This document shows positions 53,388 to 62,202 of a stretch of DNA of 64,000 nt, piece after piece. Origin of the DNA: JBHJGS01 sp050331575 (GTDB lineage: Bacteria; Pseudomonadota; Alphaproteobacteria; Sphingomonadales; Rhodothalassiaceae); NCBI GenBank assembly GCA_050331575.1, contig JBHJGS010000026.1:62001-126000 (forward strand), read 5' to 3'. The position numbers and the translations under genes were made by a program. The notes below the pieces were generated by a model. The model saw nothing but the letters and a program-made list of their open reading frames with translations, did not search any database and was not told where the DNA came from. The number at the start of each line of letters is the position of its first letter. Positions within the stretch are counted from its first letter, which is position 1.

Positions 53388-54089
53388 TTACCCGAGCGAT
53401 CGGGTCGACGCCAACAGGCTTGTCAGACGCGCCACCGTCTCAGCATCGATCTGACCGGTCACGGCGCTCGGGCGGAAATGCCGTTGAAACGCTGTCACCA
53501 CGGCCTGAGTTTCTGGGCCGGCCAGGCCGTCCACGCGGATTTCATAGCCATAGTCGGACAGCATCGCTTGCACCGCGTGCGTGTCTGTTGTCGGATTGGG
53601 CCCGGGCGCGTCTGGCCATAGGCCCACGCCGGCGCGCGCCAGCCTTTGCCACGGGAAATGCTCGCCCGGATCCTGTTTGCGGCGGGGCGCGACATCGCTA
53701 TGGCCGAGCACGCGCTGCGGCGGGATGCCATGGCGCTTCTGGATGTCTCGACTGAGCGCGATCACCGCGTCGATCTGGGTGGCAGGGTAGGGCGGGCAGC
53801 CCTCGCCGGCATTGACGATCTCAACGCCGATGGAGCGGCTATTGATATCCCGGCAGCCGCCCCAGAAGGAGACGCCGGCGTGCCATGCCCGCCAGGCCTC
53901 CTCGACCAGCCGATAGACGGTGCCATCAACATCGATGACATAATGGGCAGAGACCTGCCGCTGTGGATCGCACAACCAGTCGATCGCGGTTTCTGCGTCA
54001 GCCGTGGCGGTATAGTGTAGCAGCAGAATGTCGACCGGCCCGTCGCGGCGCGCGCCGTGATTGGGCGAGACCCGGTCCAGCCGGATCAT
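53388..54089 (-). CDS. N-acetylmuramoyl-L-alanine amidase (AmpD type) with peptidoglycan-binding domain
   Basis: 233 residues. Amidase_2 fold with zinc ligands H25 (LLLHYTAT), H130 (VLGHSDVAP) and D140, and K138 beside it, at the spacing known for AmpD; a C-terminal PG_binding_1 domain (about 165-225, DTHAVQAMLSDYGYEI and QAVVTAFQRHF) follows. It cleaves the amide between MurNAc or anhydroMurNAc and the stem peptide during recycling. Overlaps the EamA gene as ATGA. Works with NagZ (17.3 kb). No signal peptide. Confidence 0.92.
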   Translation of the reverse strand: MIRLDRVSPNHGARRDGPVDILLLHYTATADAETAIDWLCDPQRQVSAHYVIDVDGTVYRLVEEAWRAWHAGVSFWGGCRDINSRSIGVEIVNAGEGCPPYPATQIDAVIALSRDIQKRHGIPPQRVLGHSDVAPRRKQDPGEHFPWQRLARAGVGLWPDAPGPNPTTDTHAVQAMLSDYGYEIRVDGLAGPETQAVVTAFQRHFRPSAVTGQIDAETVARLTSLLASTRSLG

Positions 54090-55009
54090 CGCGCCCGTGC
54101 CCGCCGCAGATTGCGCAGGCTGATAATGCCAATGCCGCACAGCGTGGTGGCAGCGCCGACCCATTCCAGGGCGACCAGCCGTTCGTCTTCGATCAGGATC
54201 GCACCAAGCAGCGCGAACACCGGCATCAGCAGCAAATACGGCGCGATCACCGTGACCGGGTGCCGCTGCAACAGCCAGGTCATGCCGCCATGCCCAAGGA
54301 TCGTCGATAACAGCGCGCTGTAGGCGATGCTGCCCCAGGCCCACACCGAGGCAGCGGCAATCCGCTCGATTTGCTGCTGTTCGGTCACAATCGACAAAAG
54401 CAGGCAGCCGGGCACGGCCATCAGCGCCACCCAGGCCTGCACCGTGAAGGCGGACATACCGATCAGCCCGCGCATCAGGTTGGCGACCACGGCATAAGCC
54501 AGGGCCGAGGCCAGGATGATCAAGAGCGCGCGCGGATCTTCGAAGGTGTCGGGCGTCAAGCCCATCATCAAGACCCCGGCGAAGGACAAAACAATGCCCG
54601 CGGTGCGCCAGGGGCCGATCCGCTCCCCCAGAATCACCACAGCGATCAAGGTGGCAAAGGGTACATTGGCCTGGGCGGCAACGATGACCGGGGCCAGATC
54701 CTCCGCCACGGCCATGCCGGTAAAGACAAGACCGAAATGCACAACCCCCAGCATCACGGCGGTGAGGATCAGCCGGCCCATGCGCCCGCGCACCGGCTTC
54801 AAGAAAGGCAGCAACACCGCAAGCACCATGGCGAAGCGGAGGGCATTGGTGGTCATCGGCGGAAGTTCCGCCACGGCATAGCGAATAGCGATGAAATTCA
54901 GACCCCAGATCAGCGTGATCAAGACCACCAGGCCCAGATGCGTCAGCGGCAGGGCCGGTGCCGCCGGCGGCACCTCAACGGAAGCCACGCTGGACACCGA
55001 TCCGGTCAT
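54086..55009 (-). CDS. EamA/RhaT family transporter
   Basis: 307 residues with ten hydrophobic segments in two EamA repeats: LVVLITLIWGLNFIAIRYAV opens the first and LLMPVFALLGAILIEDERL closes the second. Drug/metabolite exporters of this group carry amino acids or metabolites; the substrate is unknown. Start ATG 55009 lies 35 bp inside the djlA-like gene, so both are read through and probably coupled. Confidence 0.88.
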   Translation of the reverse strand: MTGSVSSVASVEVPPAAPALPLTHLGLVVLITLIWGLNFIAIRYAVAELPPMTTNALRFAMVLAVLLPFLKPVRGRMGRLILTAVMLGVVHFGLVFTGMAVAEDLAPVIVAAQANVPFATLIAVVILGERIGPWRTAGIVLSFAGVLMMGLTPDTFEDPRALLIILASALAYAVVANLMRGLIGMSAFTVQAWVALMAVPGCLLLSIVTEQQQIERIAAASVWAWGSIAYSALLSTILGHGGMTWLLQRHPVTVIAPYLLLMPVFALLGAILIEDERLVALEWVGAATTLCGIGIISLRNLRRARAR

Positions 55010-55703
55010 AGGCCTCATTGATTGTCGCCAAACGCTCCGTCGCGATGCTGGCGAATTCCCGGGGAACCCCCTTGGCAACCAGACGATCCGGGTGGTTTTC
55101 CTTCACAAGCCGGCGGTAAACCTGCTTCAACTCCTGGTCGGAAATGCTCGGATCGACGCCCAGAATGATATAGGGATTGGCGCGATCAGGCCCTAGATGG
55201 CGGGCCACGATGCGGTCGAAGCGATCCTGGTCGAAGGCAAATTGCTCCGCCACGGTGCGCAGAAAGTCCATCTCATTGGGATGGACATGGCCATCGGCTT
55301 TGGCGATGTGGAACAGCGCGTCGAGCAGGTCTTCCAGCACCACGCTTCGGTCGCGAAACAGGTGCGCCACCTGGCGGGCATAGACCTCAAAGCCGGCGGT
55401 ATCTTGTTGCGCCAGTTCATAGATGCGGCTGACATTGCGCATCTCGTGAGCTGGAACGTGAAACAGCGTCCGGAATGCCTCGACCTCGTCTTCGGTGACT
55501 TCGCCATCGGCCTTGGCCATTTTCGCGGCCAGGGCAATGACGCCGATCGTGAAGGAAATCTTGCGGGTGGCACCGTCTTCGGTCTTCGGGCCGGCCAGGC
55601 TCATGTCGAAAATCTGGCCGAGGCCCAGGCCGAACAGCCCGCCCCACAAGCCGCCCAGCAGGGTGCCGACCACCCCCCCTAGCAATTTGCCCCAAATCTG
55701 CAT
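54975..55703 (-). CDS. DjlA-like co-chaperone (TerB + J domain)
   Basis: 242 residues: N-terminal glycine-rich membrane segment (LLGGVVGTLLGGLWGGLFGL), a TerB-like helical domain (about 48-165, with KADGEVTEDEVEAFR) and a C-terminal J domain (about 176-242) holding HPD at 204-206. This is the DjlA layout, a type III DnaJ protein that recruits DnaK at the inner membrane. The 3' end overlaps the EamA start by 35 bp. Confidence 0.9.
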   Translation of the reverse strand: MQIWGKLLGGVVGTLLGGLWGGLFGLGLGQIFDMSLAGPKTEDGATRKISFTIGVIALAAKMAKADGEVTEDEVEAFRTLFHVPAHEMRNVSRIYELAQQDTAGFEVYARQVAHLFRDRSVVLEDLLDALFHIAKADGHVHPNEMDFLRTVAEQFAFDQDRFDRIVARHLGPDRANPYIILGVDPSISDQELKQVYRRLVKENHPDRLVAKGVPREFASIATERLATINEAYDRIGVQRGFR

Positions 55704-55813
55704 GCGCGCTCCCCTACCACAGCGCGCCCCGCTGCGGTACGTCTGATGGCCGATCCGCGGTTGTTGCGCTTTATTGGTCAAAATGTCGTCCCCACCGTTG
55801 AGGAAAGCTTGCC

Positions 55814-56239
55814 ATGACCAGACTGTCCGAACGCCGACTTGCGCTGTGTCTGTTGCTGTTACGGATCAGCTTGACCGTTTTTATGGCGATTTGGGTCGCT
55901 GACAAATTTTTGAACCCAGGCCATACCGCGGCGGTGTTCGCCGGCTTCTACGGCGTCGAACGCGATCTGGCGGCCCGCTTCTCTTGGCTTTTGGGGCTGA
56001 TCCAAGGCTTCTTCGTGCTGGCCTTCGCGCTGGGCTATCGCCGCACGATCAGCTACGGGGTCTTGCTGGCCATGCATCTGGTCTCGACCCTTTCGTCCTA
56101 TAAACAGCTGCTCAACCCGTTCAATCCCGAGCGGGTCTATTGGATTTTGTTCTACGCAGCGATCCCCACTTTGGCCGCCTTTTTGATCCTGTTTCTGCTG
56201 CGACAGCATGACCGCTACAGCGTCGACGCCATGGGCTAA
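55814..56239 (+). CDS. small membrane protein, DoxX-like
   Basis: 141 residues with four hydrophobic helices. LLRISLTVFMAIWVADKFLN is the DoxX-like first helix and the rest keeps the four-helix pattern, but conserved cysteines or histidines are not obvious. DoxX relatives have been linked to redox and sulfide-related membrane functions; the role here is unknown. It is divergent from the djlA-like gene (110 bp). Confidence 0.6.
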   Translation: MTRLSERRLALCLLLLRISLTVFMAIWVADKFLNPGHTAAVFAGFYGVERDLAARFSWLLGLIQGFFVLAFALGYRRTISYGVLLAMHLVSTLSSYKQLLNPFNPERVYWILFYAAIPTLAAFLILFLLRQHDRYSVDAMG

Positions 56240-56407
56240 CGCTGCGCCCGTTCAAAGCGCTCGGCGCAATTCGGCTGCGTGGCCAAGGCGCTGAACGAAA
56301 CTTTGATAAACTTTCGCTGAGCTTTGCGCGCTCGGGCTTTCGTGGCTAGACTTGCGTTTAGCGTTTGTCCGACCGTCGTCGGAAGGTCGGCAGGAAGATG
56401 GTGTGCC

Positions 56408-57130
56408 ATGATCAGTTTGCTTTTGGGGCACAAAACCGCGTCGCGAGGGCCAGCGACCGTGGCCTCCGGACTGGGCGCGGTGGCGGTGGCCGGTGCCCTG
56501 GTGCATGTCATGGTCGGGCTCGCCACGCCGACGGTGGCCGCGCCGCCGCCGCCCCGCGTGGTCGCCGCGGTCACAGTGCCGGCCGCGGTGCCGCGTTTGA
56601 AGAGGCCGGCCTCGCTGCCCGCGGCACCGGTAACCGCGGACGAGCCCCAGCCTGTTCAGGGAGTGGATGCTCTGACGCCGATGATCCCGGCTGCCCGCGC
56701 CGTGCCGCGCCCGACGGCGCAGCCGGCCGTCTGGCCTGCGCCGGCTTTCAATCCCGACGTGCGGCTGGAACCAATGACATTTGAGCGGTTGGGCGGTGCG
56801 GAGGCTGTCGCACTTCCCGGCGTCGTCGTGCGGCCTTGGTTTGTGGCCAATCAAGACGCCGGATTAAGCCTGACCCTGGTGCTGCTCGTCGATGTTGCCG
56901 CCGATGGGGCGGTGACCGATGTGCAGGTTGCTCAGGCGTTGAGCGATCATCCCGACGACGGCTTTGTGGCCGACTGGATTGATCAGACACTGACCCAGGC
57001 GGATCGGTGGCAGCTGCCCGCAACGGGTCACACGCGGCGGGCGCGTTTGTTGGTGGAACGGCGCATCGGGATGCCACCGCGGGTTCACCGCCTGCGCGAT
57101 CGCCAGTTCGCGGCGGCTTTGGCGCCCTGA
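56408..57130 (+). CDS. TonB C-terminal-like energy-transducer or hypothetical protein
   Basis: 240 residues. A membrane helix (VASGLGAVAVAGALVHVMVG) follows a short N-terminus, then a Pro/Ala-rich linker of about 80 residues and a C-terminal domain (LVLLVDVAADGAVTDVQVAQ, then DRWQLPATGHTRRARLLVER) that resembles the TonB C-terminal fold. This is the domain order of TonB, but no ExbB/ExbD is nearby and the Pro-rich linker lacks clear EP/KP repeats. The ATG at 56408 has AGGAAG upstream; a longer frame starts at 56324. Confidence 0.55.
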   Translation: MISLLLGHKTASRGPATVASGLGAVAVAGALVHVMVGLATPTVAAPPPPRVVAAVTVPAAVPRLKRPASLPAAPVTADEPQPVQGVDALTPMIPAARAVPRPTAQPAVWPAPAFNPDVRLEPMTFERLGGAEAVALPGVVVRPWFVANQDAGLSLTLVLLVDVAADGAVTDVQVAQALSDHPDDGFVADWIDQTLTQADRWQLPATGHTRRARLLVERRIGMPPRVHRLRDRQFAAALAP

Positions 57131-57186
57131 AAAGGCTCAAAGAGCAGGCATTCTGAGACGGCGCTTCAGTGAAGACAGATCATGTC

Positions 57187-57906
57187 CTAAGCGCCACGCT
57201 CCGTGCCGGCTTGGGAGAAGCGTCGATACTCCGCAAACGTCACGCGGCCATCGTCATCGGCGTCAAGATCATCGATCAGGGCTGAGACGTCATCGCCTTG
57301 ACTGTTTGCCCAGGCGATCTGGTCAAGTCCGCTGATATCGCAGCCATACGTGTCGATGCTGACATAAGCGCGGATTTCCTCGGGGCTGAGGACGCGATTG
57401 TCATTGCGGTCCATTAAGCCAAACAGCCGCTGCTGACTGTGATCGTCTGGCTGACCGCCGCGAAACAGGATCCGCTGATCCCGCTCCTGTAGCTGTTTCA
57501 GACCCGCGGCATACTCCCCGGCATCGCCTTCGGCCATCTCATACCGGGAAAAGTCCAGATCAATCCGATCCATGCGATCCTGGAATTCCGCCACGGAGAC
57601 GAACCCATCGCCGTTTTGGTCCAAACGCTCATAGACGCGATAAGCCATTGCACGCTTGTCAAGGGCCGGATCTCCATAAAAGCGGCGCCCGGTTAGATCC
57701 GAAAGGTCCACTTCCGGAATGGTGACAAAAAACTCAACATATTCGGCCAAATGCAGCCGCCCATCGTCGTTGAGATCAGCGACTTCAAAGACCGAACAAA
57801 CGTCTTCGGAAATGGTCTCGCCAGACCCGCCCCGCTGCGTGGCCGCACCTGCTGAGCTCAGGACCAGTGCCCCGGCCATGGTCATGAAATAGACAGATCG
57901 GATCAT
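57187..57906 (-). CDS. exported EF-hand protein (copy 1)
   Basis: 239 residues with a signal peptide (VYFMTMAGALVLSSAGAA) and four EF-hand loops: DLNDDGRLHLAE, DQNGDGFVSVAE, DRNDNRVLSPEE and DADDDGRVTFAE; all keep the usual oxygen ligands at positions 1, 3, 5 and 12. Two conserved cysteines (EDVCSVF and TYGCDIS) probably form a disulfide. A periplasmic calcium-binding protein of unknown partner. Paralogous to the next gene. Confidence 0.85.
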   Translation of the reverse strand: MIRSVYFMTMAGALVLSSAGAATQRGGSGETISEDVCSVFEVADLNDDGRLHLAEYVEFFVTIPEVDLSDLTGRRFYGDPALDKRAMAYRVYERLDQNGDGFVSVAEFQDRMDRIDLDFSRYEMAEGDAGEYAAGLKQLQERDQRILFRGGQPDDHSQQRLFGLMDRNDNRVLSPEEIRAYVSIDTYGCDISGLDQIAWANSQGDDVSALIDDLDADDDGRVTFAEYRRFSQAGTERGA

Positions 57907-58027
57907 TGCCTAAAACCTCATGAATGAACAGCGTCAGTAAACTCGGCGGCGCCCGCCGGGGCGATGCATGCGCACCTCCCCGCAGCGGGCGTGCCTCACT
58001 CTGTGCGCGGACGGCGATGCTTGCGCT

Positions 58028-58729
58028 TTACTCGCCGCGACCGCTTTTTTGATACTCTTCATATTCTTCCAGAGTGATCGTCTGGTCTTCGTTCTCATCG
58101 AGATCTTCGATGAACACGGTCATGTCGTCACCGTCAGCGGTGGCCCATTTAATTTGGCGCAGTCCGCTCACATCGCAGCCATAGGTATTGATGTTCATGT
58201 AAGCGCGCACCTCAGATTGGGTCAATTCGCCGTCATCATTGGTGTCCATCAGCTTGAACAGCCGACCTTCGCTGATAGCATTGTCCTTTTCATCGTAGAG
58301 AGAGATTTTTTCATCTTTCTCAGACAATTCATCCAGCGCGTATTCCATTTCTTGTTCGTTGGTTTCGGCAAGCCGTTCGCCATAATAGCCCAGTTCGGCC
58401 CGGTCGATCCGATTGCTGAACTCCTCAACCGAGATGAAACCATCATTATTGGTGTCGATTCGATCGAACGCCCGCGTTCCGGCTTCCCGATTGTCCAACA
58501 TGGCGTCGCCATAATACATGGGGCCAGCCACCCGAGACGGGTCCAGCTTCGGCATCTCCATATAATATTCCAGATATTCCGCCTGGTGCAGGCGGGCATC
58601 GTCATTCAGGTCCGCGATTTCGAAGACCTCGCAAACATCTTCATCGATGTCATTGCCACTTTGCGCCATCGCGCCGGCCGCGCCGAGCGCAAGCGCCATC
58701 GCGGAGACTGGATACAGCAGCTTTTTCAT
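58028..58729 (-). CDS. exported EF-hand protein (copy 2)
   Basis: 233 residues, same layout as its neighbour: signal peptide AMALALGAAGAMAQ, EF loops DLNDDARLHQAE, DTNNDGFISVEE, DTNDDGELTQSE and DENEDQTITLEE, and the same two cysteine sites (EDVCEVF and TYGCDVS). It is much more acidic and, by eye, its DNA is clearly less GC-rich than copy 1. Function unknown. The 120-bp gap to copy 1 suggests separate or readthrough transcription. Confidence 0.85.
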   Translation of the reverse strand: MKKLLYPVSAMALALGAAGAMAQSGNDIDEDVCEVFEIADLNDDARLHQAEYLEYYMEMPKLDPSRVAGPMYYGDAMLDNREAGTRAFDRIDTNNDGFISVEEFSNRIDRAELGYYGERLAETNEQEMEYALDELSEKDEKISLYDEKDNAISEGRLFKLMDTNDDGELTQSEVRAYMNINTYGCDVSGLRQIKWATADGDDMTVFIEDLDENEDQTITLEEYEEYQKSGRGE

Positions 58730-58844
58730 GTCACTTCTCCTTCGAAAAGGGCTAGGGCGACTGCAACGCGCAGAAACACGTTGCTTTGCAAACGGCAGAT
58801 CCGCGCGGATGGTTCCAAGGCCCGGATTTCAAGGAGACGAGGCG

Positions 58845-59207
58845 ATGCACCACACACGGCACCGGATTTGCGCGGCAATGGCTGCTGGGTTGCTGGTGCT
58901 GGCCGGCTGTTCCGGCTCGCTGGACAGTGCCGAGGCGCGGTTGGTGCACCGGGTCGAGCCGGTCTACCCCGCCCAGGCCTATGCCGAGGGGCTGGAAGGC
59001 TATGTGTTGCTGGAATTCACCATCAGCGAAGACGGCGTGCCCACCGAGATCAAGGTGGTGCAGTCCGAACCGCGCGGCGTGTTCGACGCCGCGGCGATCG
59101 CTGCGGTGGAGCAGTGGCGCTATCAGCCGCGCCTGCGCCTGGGGCGCGCCGTGCCGACGGAAGAGGCCGAGGCGGGCGTGCGCTTCACGATCCCGACCGC
59201 GCAGTAG
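58845..59207 (+). CDS. TonB C-terminal domain lipoprotein
   Basis: 120 residues. A lipobox (LVLAGC) ends the signal sequence, so the mature protein is a lipoprotein, followed directly by a TonB_C domain: RVEPVYPAQAYAEGLEGYVL, DGVPTEIKVVQSEP and WRYQPRLRLGRAV. No Pro-rich linker or membrane anchor is present, so it cannot act as a normal TonB; it may be a peptidoglycan- or receptor-interacting relative. ATG 58845 has AAGGAG 8 nt before it. Confidence 0.8.
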   Translation: MHHTRHRICAAMAAGLLVLAGCSGSLDSAEARLVHRVEPVYPAQAYAEGLEGYVLLEFTISEDGVPTEIKVVQSEPRGVFDAAAIAAVEQWRYQPRLRLGRAVPTEEAEAGVRFTIPTAQ

Positions 59208-59222
59208 AAAGCGCTTGTCGAC

Positions 59223-59242
59223 ATATAAAGATATCTTTATAT
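59223..59242. promoter_or_regulatory. perfect 20-bp palindromic operator before the methionine-cycle operon
   Basis: ATATAAAGATATCTTTATAT reads the same on both strands and is centred on GATATC, 32 bp upstream of the ArsR-methyltransferase start. ArsR dimers bind such palindromes, so it is the expected autoregulatory site; similar AAAGATATCTTT sites are known to me from SahR-type regulation of methionine genes. The 20 bases are almost free of G and C, unlike anything else near. Confidence 0.75.
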
Positions 59243-59273
59243 CTCACGCCGGACTTCTGGAGGAGAGACGGCG

Positions 59274-60218
59274 ATGGAGCAGCTGCTGGCTGCCTTGCGG
59301 GCGGCGGGTGAGCCGACCCGGCTGCGCATTCTGGCGCTGCTGGGCCACGGCGAACTGACCGTCACCGAACTGACGCAGATTCTGCGCCAGAGCCAGCCGC
59401 GCGTCTCCCGGCATCTGCGGCTGATGTGCGATGCCCGCCTGCTGGACCGGTTCCGCGAGGGTGCGTGGGTGTTTTACCGTCTGTCCGACCTCGGCGGCCT
59501 GGCGCATCTGGCACGCACGATCGTGGACATGGTACCGGAGCATGAGCCGGAACTGCAGCGCGATTTAGAGCGGCTGGCCGATGTCCGCGCGCAGCGCGCC
59601 AAGGAGGCGCAGGATTATTTCGCCCGCCATGCCGCAGACTGGAACCATATCCGGTCGCTGTATGTGCCGGAGGAAAAGGTTGAGGCGGCCCTTCTGGCCC
59701 AAAGCCAGGGGGCACGCTCGATCCTGGATGTGGGCACCGGCACCGGCCGCATTCTGGAGATCATGGCGCCGCTGGTGGAGCGCGGCCTGGGCATCGATCT
59801 GAGCCCGGACATGCTGTCGATCGCGCGCACCAAGCTGGCCGATGAGGCGTTCCGCCACTGCCAGGTGCGGCTGGGCGACATGTATGATCTGCCGGTGGAC
59901 AATAGCACGCAGGATTTGGTGGTGTTTCACCAGGTGCTGCATTTCTCCGATGATCCGGCGCTGGCCTTGCGGGAGGCCGCCCGGGTGCTGACCCCCGGCG
60001 GACAGTGCCTGATCGTCGATTTCGCCCCGCACGACAAAGAATTTCTGCGCGAACAGCACGCGCACCGGCGCCTGGGATTTGCCAGCGCCGAAATCAGGCA
60101 ATGGGCCGAGGCTGCCGCTTTGGAACTGGTCGATGAGAAGCCGCTGGAAGGCGGCGAACTTACCGTCATCCTGTGGCGCCTCGCCCCTGCCGCCTCAGAT
60201 ATGGAGATAGCCGCATGA
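59274..60218 (+). CDS. ArsR-family regulator fused to SAM-dependent methyltransferase
   Basis: 314 residues: winged HTH (about 1-90, EPTRLRILALLGHGELTVTE, then SQPRVSRHLRLMCDARLL) joined to a class I methyltransferase domain (about 140-310) with ILDVGTGTGRILE as the SAM-binding motif and VLTPGGQCLIVDF as motif IV-VI. Fusions of this type precede metF/metH in many Alphaproteobacteria and are thought to sense SAM or S-adenosylhomocysteine. GGAGGAGAG precedes ATG, and metF begins at the stop (ATGA). Confidence 0.88.
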   Translation: MEQLLAALRAAGEPTRLRILALLGHGELTVTELTQILRQSQPRVSRHLRLMCDARLLDRFREGAWVFYRLSDLGGLAHLARTIVDMVPEHEPELQRDLERLADVRAQRAKEAQDYFARHAADWNHIRSLYVPEEKVEAALLAQSQGARSILDVGTGTGRILEIMAPLVERGLGIDLSPDMLSIARTKLADEAFRHCQVRLGDMYDLPVDNSTQDLVVFHQVLHFSDDPALALREAARVLTPGGQCLIVDFAPHDKEFLREQHAHRRLGFASAEIRQWAEAAALELVDEKPLEGGELTVILWRLAPAASDMEIAA

Positions 60219-61153
60219 CCATGTTCACCACGCCCGCGCGTGGCCTGCGACCATCCTTGTTCGCCGAGCCTGCCGAGCCTGTGGAGGTGTCGTTCGAATT
60301 CTTCCCGCCGAAGACGGAGAAGATGGAGCAGACGCTGTGGCAGTCGATCAAGACGCTGGAGCCGTTGCAGCCGCGCTTTGTCTCCGTCACCTATGGCGCC
60401 GGTGGCGGCACGCGCGAGCGGACCCATGCCACGATCAAGCGGATCCGGCAGGAGACCGACCTGACGCCGGCGGCGCACCTGACCTGCGTGTGCCACACCC
60501 GGGAGGAGATCGCCGACATCGCCGACAGCTATTGGGATCTGGGCGTCCGCCATATCGTGGCGCTGCGCGGCGACGCGCCGGGCGATTGGGACGAGGCCTG
60601 CGGCGACCCCTATGCCATGGGGTACTGCAACGGTGCTGAACTGACGGAGGGGTTGAAGGCGCGCCATGCCTTTGATGTCTCTGTCGGCGCCTATCCTGAG
60701 CGGCATCCGCTCAGCCCCACTCTGACGGCGGATCTGGACAATCTGAAAGCCAAATATGAGGCCGGCGCGGACCGGGCGATCACCCAATTCTTCTTCGAGA
60801 CCGACCTGTTCTTCCGCTACCTGGACCATGCCCAAAGCTATGGTATCGACATGCCGATCGTGCCGGGCATCCTGCCGGTGACCAACCTGAAGCAGCTGCA
60901 GCGCTTTGCCGCCGGCTGCGGCGCCAGCGTGCCGCAATGGATGTGCGACATGTTCGACGGGCTGGACGATCACCCAACCACCCGCAACCTGGTCTCCGCC
61001 AGCATCGCCGGGGAGATGGTGCGGCGGCTATACGCCGGCGGTGTGCGCCAGTTTCATTTCTACACCTTGAACCGGGCGGAGCTGACCTTCGCCATCTGCC
61101 ACCTGCTGGGCATTCGCGCGCCGCAGGTGCAGTCCCAGGAGCAAGCGGCATGA
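60215..61153 (+). CDS. metF: methylenetetrahydrofolate reductase
   Basis: 312 residues. VSFEFFPPKTEKM with the catalytic Glu, SVTYGAGGGTRERT for FAD, PAAHLTCVCHTREE, IVALRGDAP and ITQFFFETD are all classic MetF motifs. It reduces methylene-THF to methyl-THF for methionine synthase. ATG 60215 overlaps the regulator stop; metH part 1 begins at its own stop (61150), so the three genes are translationally linked. Confidence 0.97.
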   Translation: MTMFTTPARGLRPSLFAEPAEPVEVSFEFFPPKTEKMEQTLWQSIKTLEPLQPRFVSVTYGAGGGTRERTHATIKRIRQETDLTPAAHLTCVCHTREEIADIADSYWDLGVRHIVALRGDAPGDWDEACGDPYAMGYCNGAELTEGLKARHAFDVSVGAYPERHPLSPTLTADLDNLKAKYEAGADRAITQFFFETDLFFRYLDHAQSYGIDMPIVPGILPVTNLKQLQRFAAGCGASVPQWMCDMFDGLDDHPTTRNLVSASIAGEMVRRLYAGGVRQFHFYTLNRAELTFAICHLLGIRAPQVQSQEQAA

Positions 61154-62202
61154 GCGATTTGGCACAAACCCTGACCGAAGCGGCCCGTCAGCGCATCTTG
61201 GTGCTGGACGGCGCCATGGGCACAATGATCCAAGGCTATAAGCTGGACGAGGCGGATTATCGTGGCGAGGCGTTCGCCGATCATCCCTCCGACCTGAAGG
61301 GCAATAATGACCTGTTGTGCTTGACCCGGCCGGAGATCATCCAGGCGATCCACGAGGATTTCCTCACCGCCGGGGCGGACATCGTCGAGACCAACAGCTT
61401 CAATGCCAATCGCTTCAGCCAAGCCGATTACGGGCTGGAGGATCAGGTGACGGCGATCAATCTGGCTGCCGCCAAGGTCGCCCGCGCCGCCGCCGATGCC
61501 GTCACCGCCAGAACGCCGGATCGCCCGCGCTATGTTGCCGGGGCGATCGGGCCGATGAACAAGACCTTGTCGGTGTCGCCGGACGTGAACCGGCCGGGCT
61601 ATCGCGAGGTCAGCTTCGATCAGGTGCGCGAGGCCTATGCCGAGCAGGTCGAGGCACTGATCGAGGGCGGCGTGGATCTGCTGCTGATCGAGACGATCTT
61701 CGACACCTTGAACGCCAAGGCCGCGCTGGTGGCGATCGACGAGGTGTTCCAAGCCAAGGGCGTGCGCCTGCCGGTGATGATCTCCGGCACGATCACGGAT
61801 CTGTCCGGCCGCAATCTGTCCGGCCAGACGGTCGAGGCGTTTTGGCATTCGGTGCGCCATGCCAGACCCTTCTCGGTGGGCCTGAACTGCTCCTTCGGGG
61901 CCGATCAGTTGCGGCCTTATGTGGCCAGCCTGGCCGAAGAGGCCGAGACGCTGCTGTGCGCCTATCCCAATGCCGGCCTGCCCAACGAAATGGGCGGCTA
62001 TGACGAGACGCCGGAGGTGACCGCGGGGCATCTGGGCGATTGGGCGCGGTCGGGCCTGGTCAATATCGTCGGTGGCTGCTGCGGCACCACGCCGGCGCAC
62101 ATCCAGGCGATCGCCGAGGCGGTGAAGGATGTGCCGCCGCGCGCCCTGCCGCAGCCCGCGCCGGGCTTGAAGCTGAGCGGCATGGAGGCGGTGACGATCT
62201 AG
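61150..62202 (+). CDS. metH: methionine synthase, homocysteine-binding part (split MetH, N-terminal)
   Basis: 350 residues corresponding only to the first module of cobalamin-dependent methionine synthase. ILVLDGAMGTMIQ opens the barrel and the zinc ligands are C247 (GLNCSFGA) and the C310-C311 pair (GGCCGTTP). The protein ends by LSGMEAVTI where full-length MetH would continue into the folate domain, and a separate gene supplies the rest. Split MetH of this kind is established in several Alphaproteobacteria. Confidence 0.93.
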   Translation: MSDLAQTLTEAARQRILVLDGAMGTMIQGYKLDEADYRGEAFADHPSDLKGNNDLLCLTRPEIIQAIHEDFLTAGADIVETNSFNANRFSQADYGLEDQVTAINLAAAKVARAAADAVTARTPDRPRYVAGAIGPMNKTLSVSPDVNRPGYREVSFDQVREAYAEQVEALIEGGVDLLLIETIFDTLNAKAALVAIDEVFQAKGVRLPVMISGTITDLSGRNLSGQTVEAFWHSVRHARPFSVGLNCSFGADQLRPYVASLAEEAETLLCAYPNAGLPNEMGGYDETPEVTAGHLGDWARSGLVNIVGGCCGTTPAHIQAIAEAVKDVPPRALPQPAPGLKLSGMEAVTI

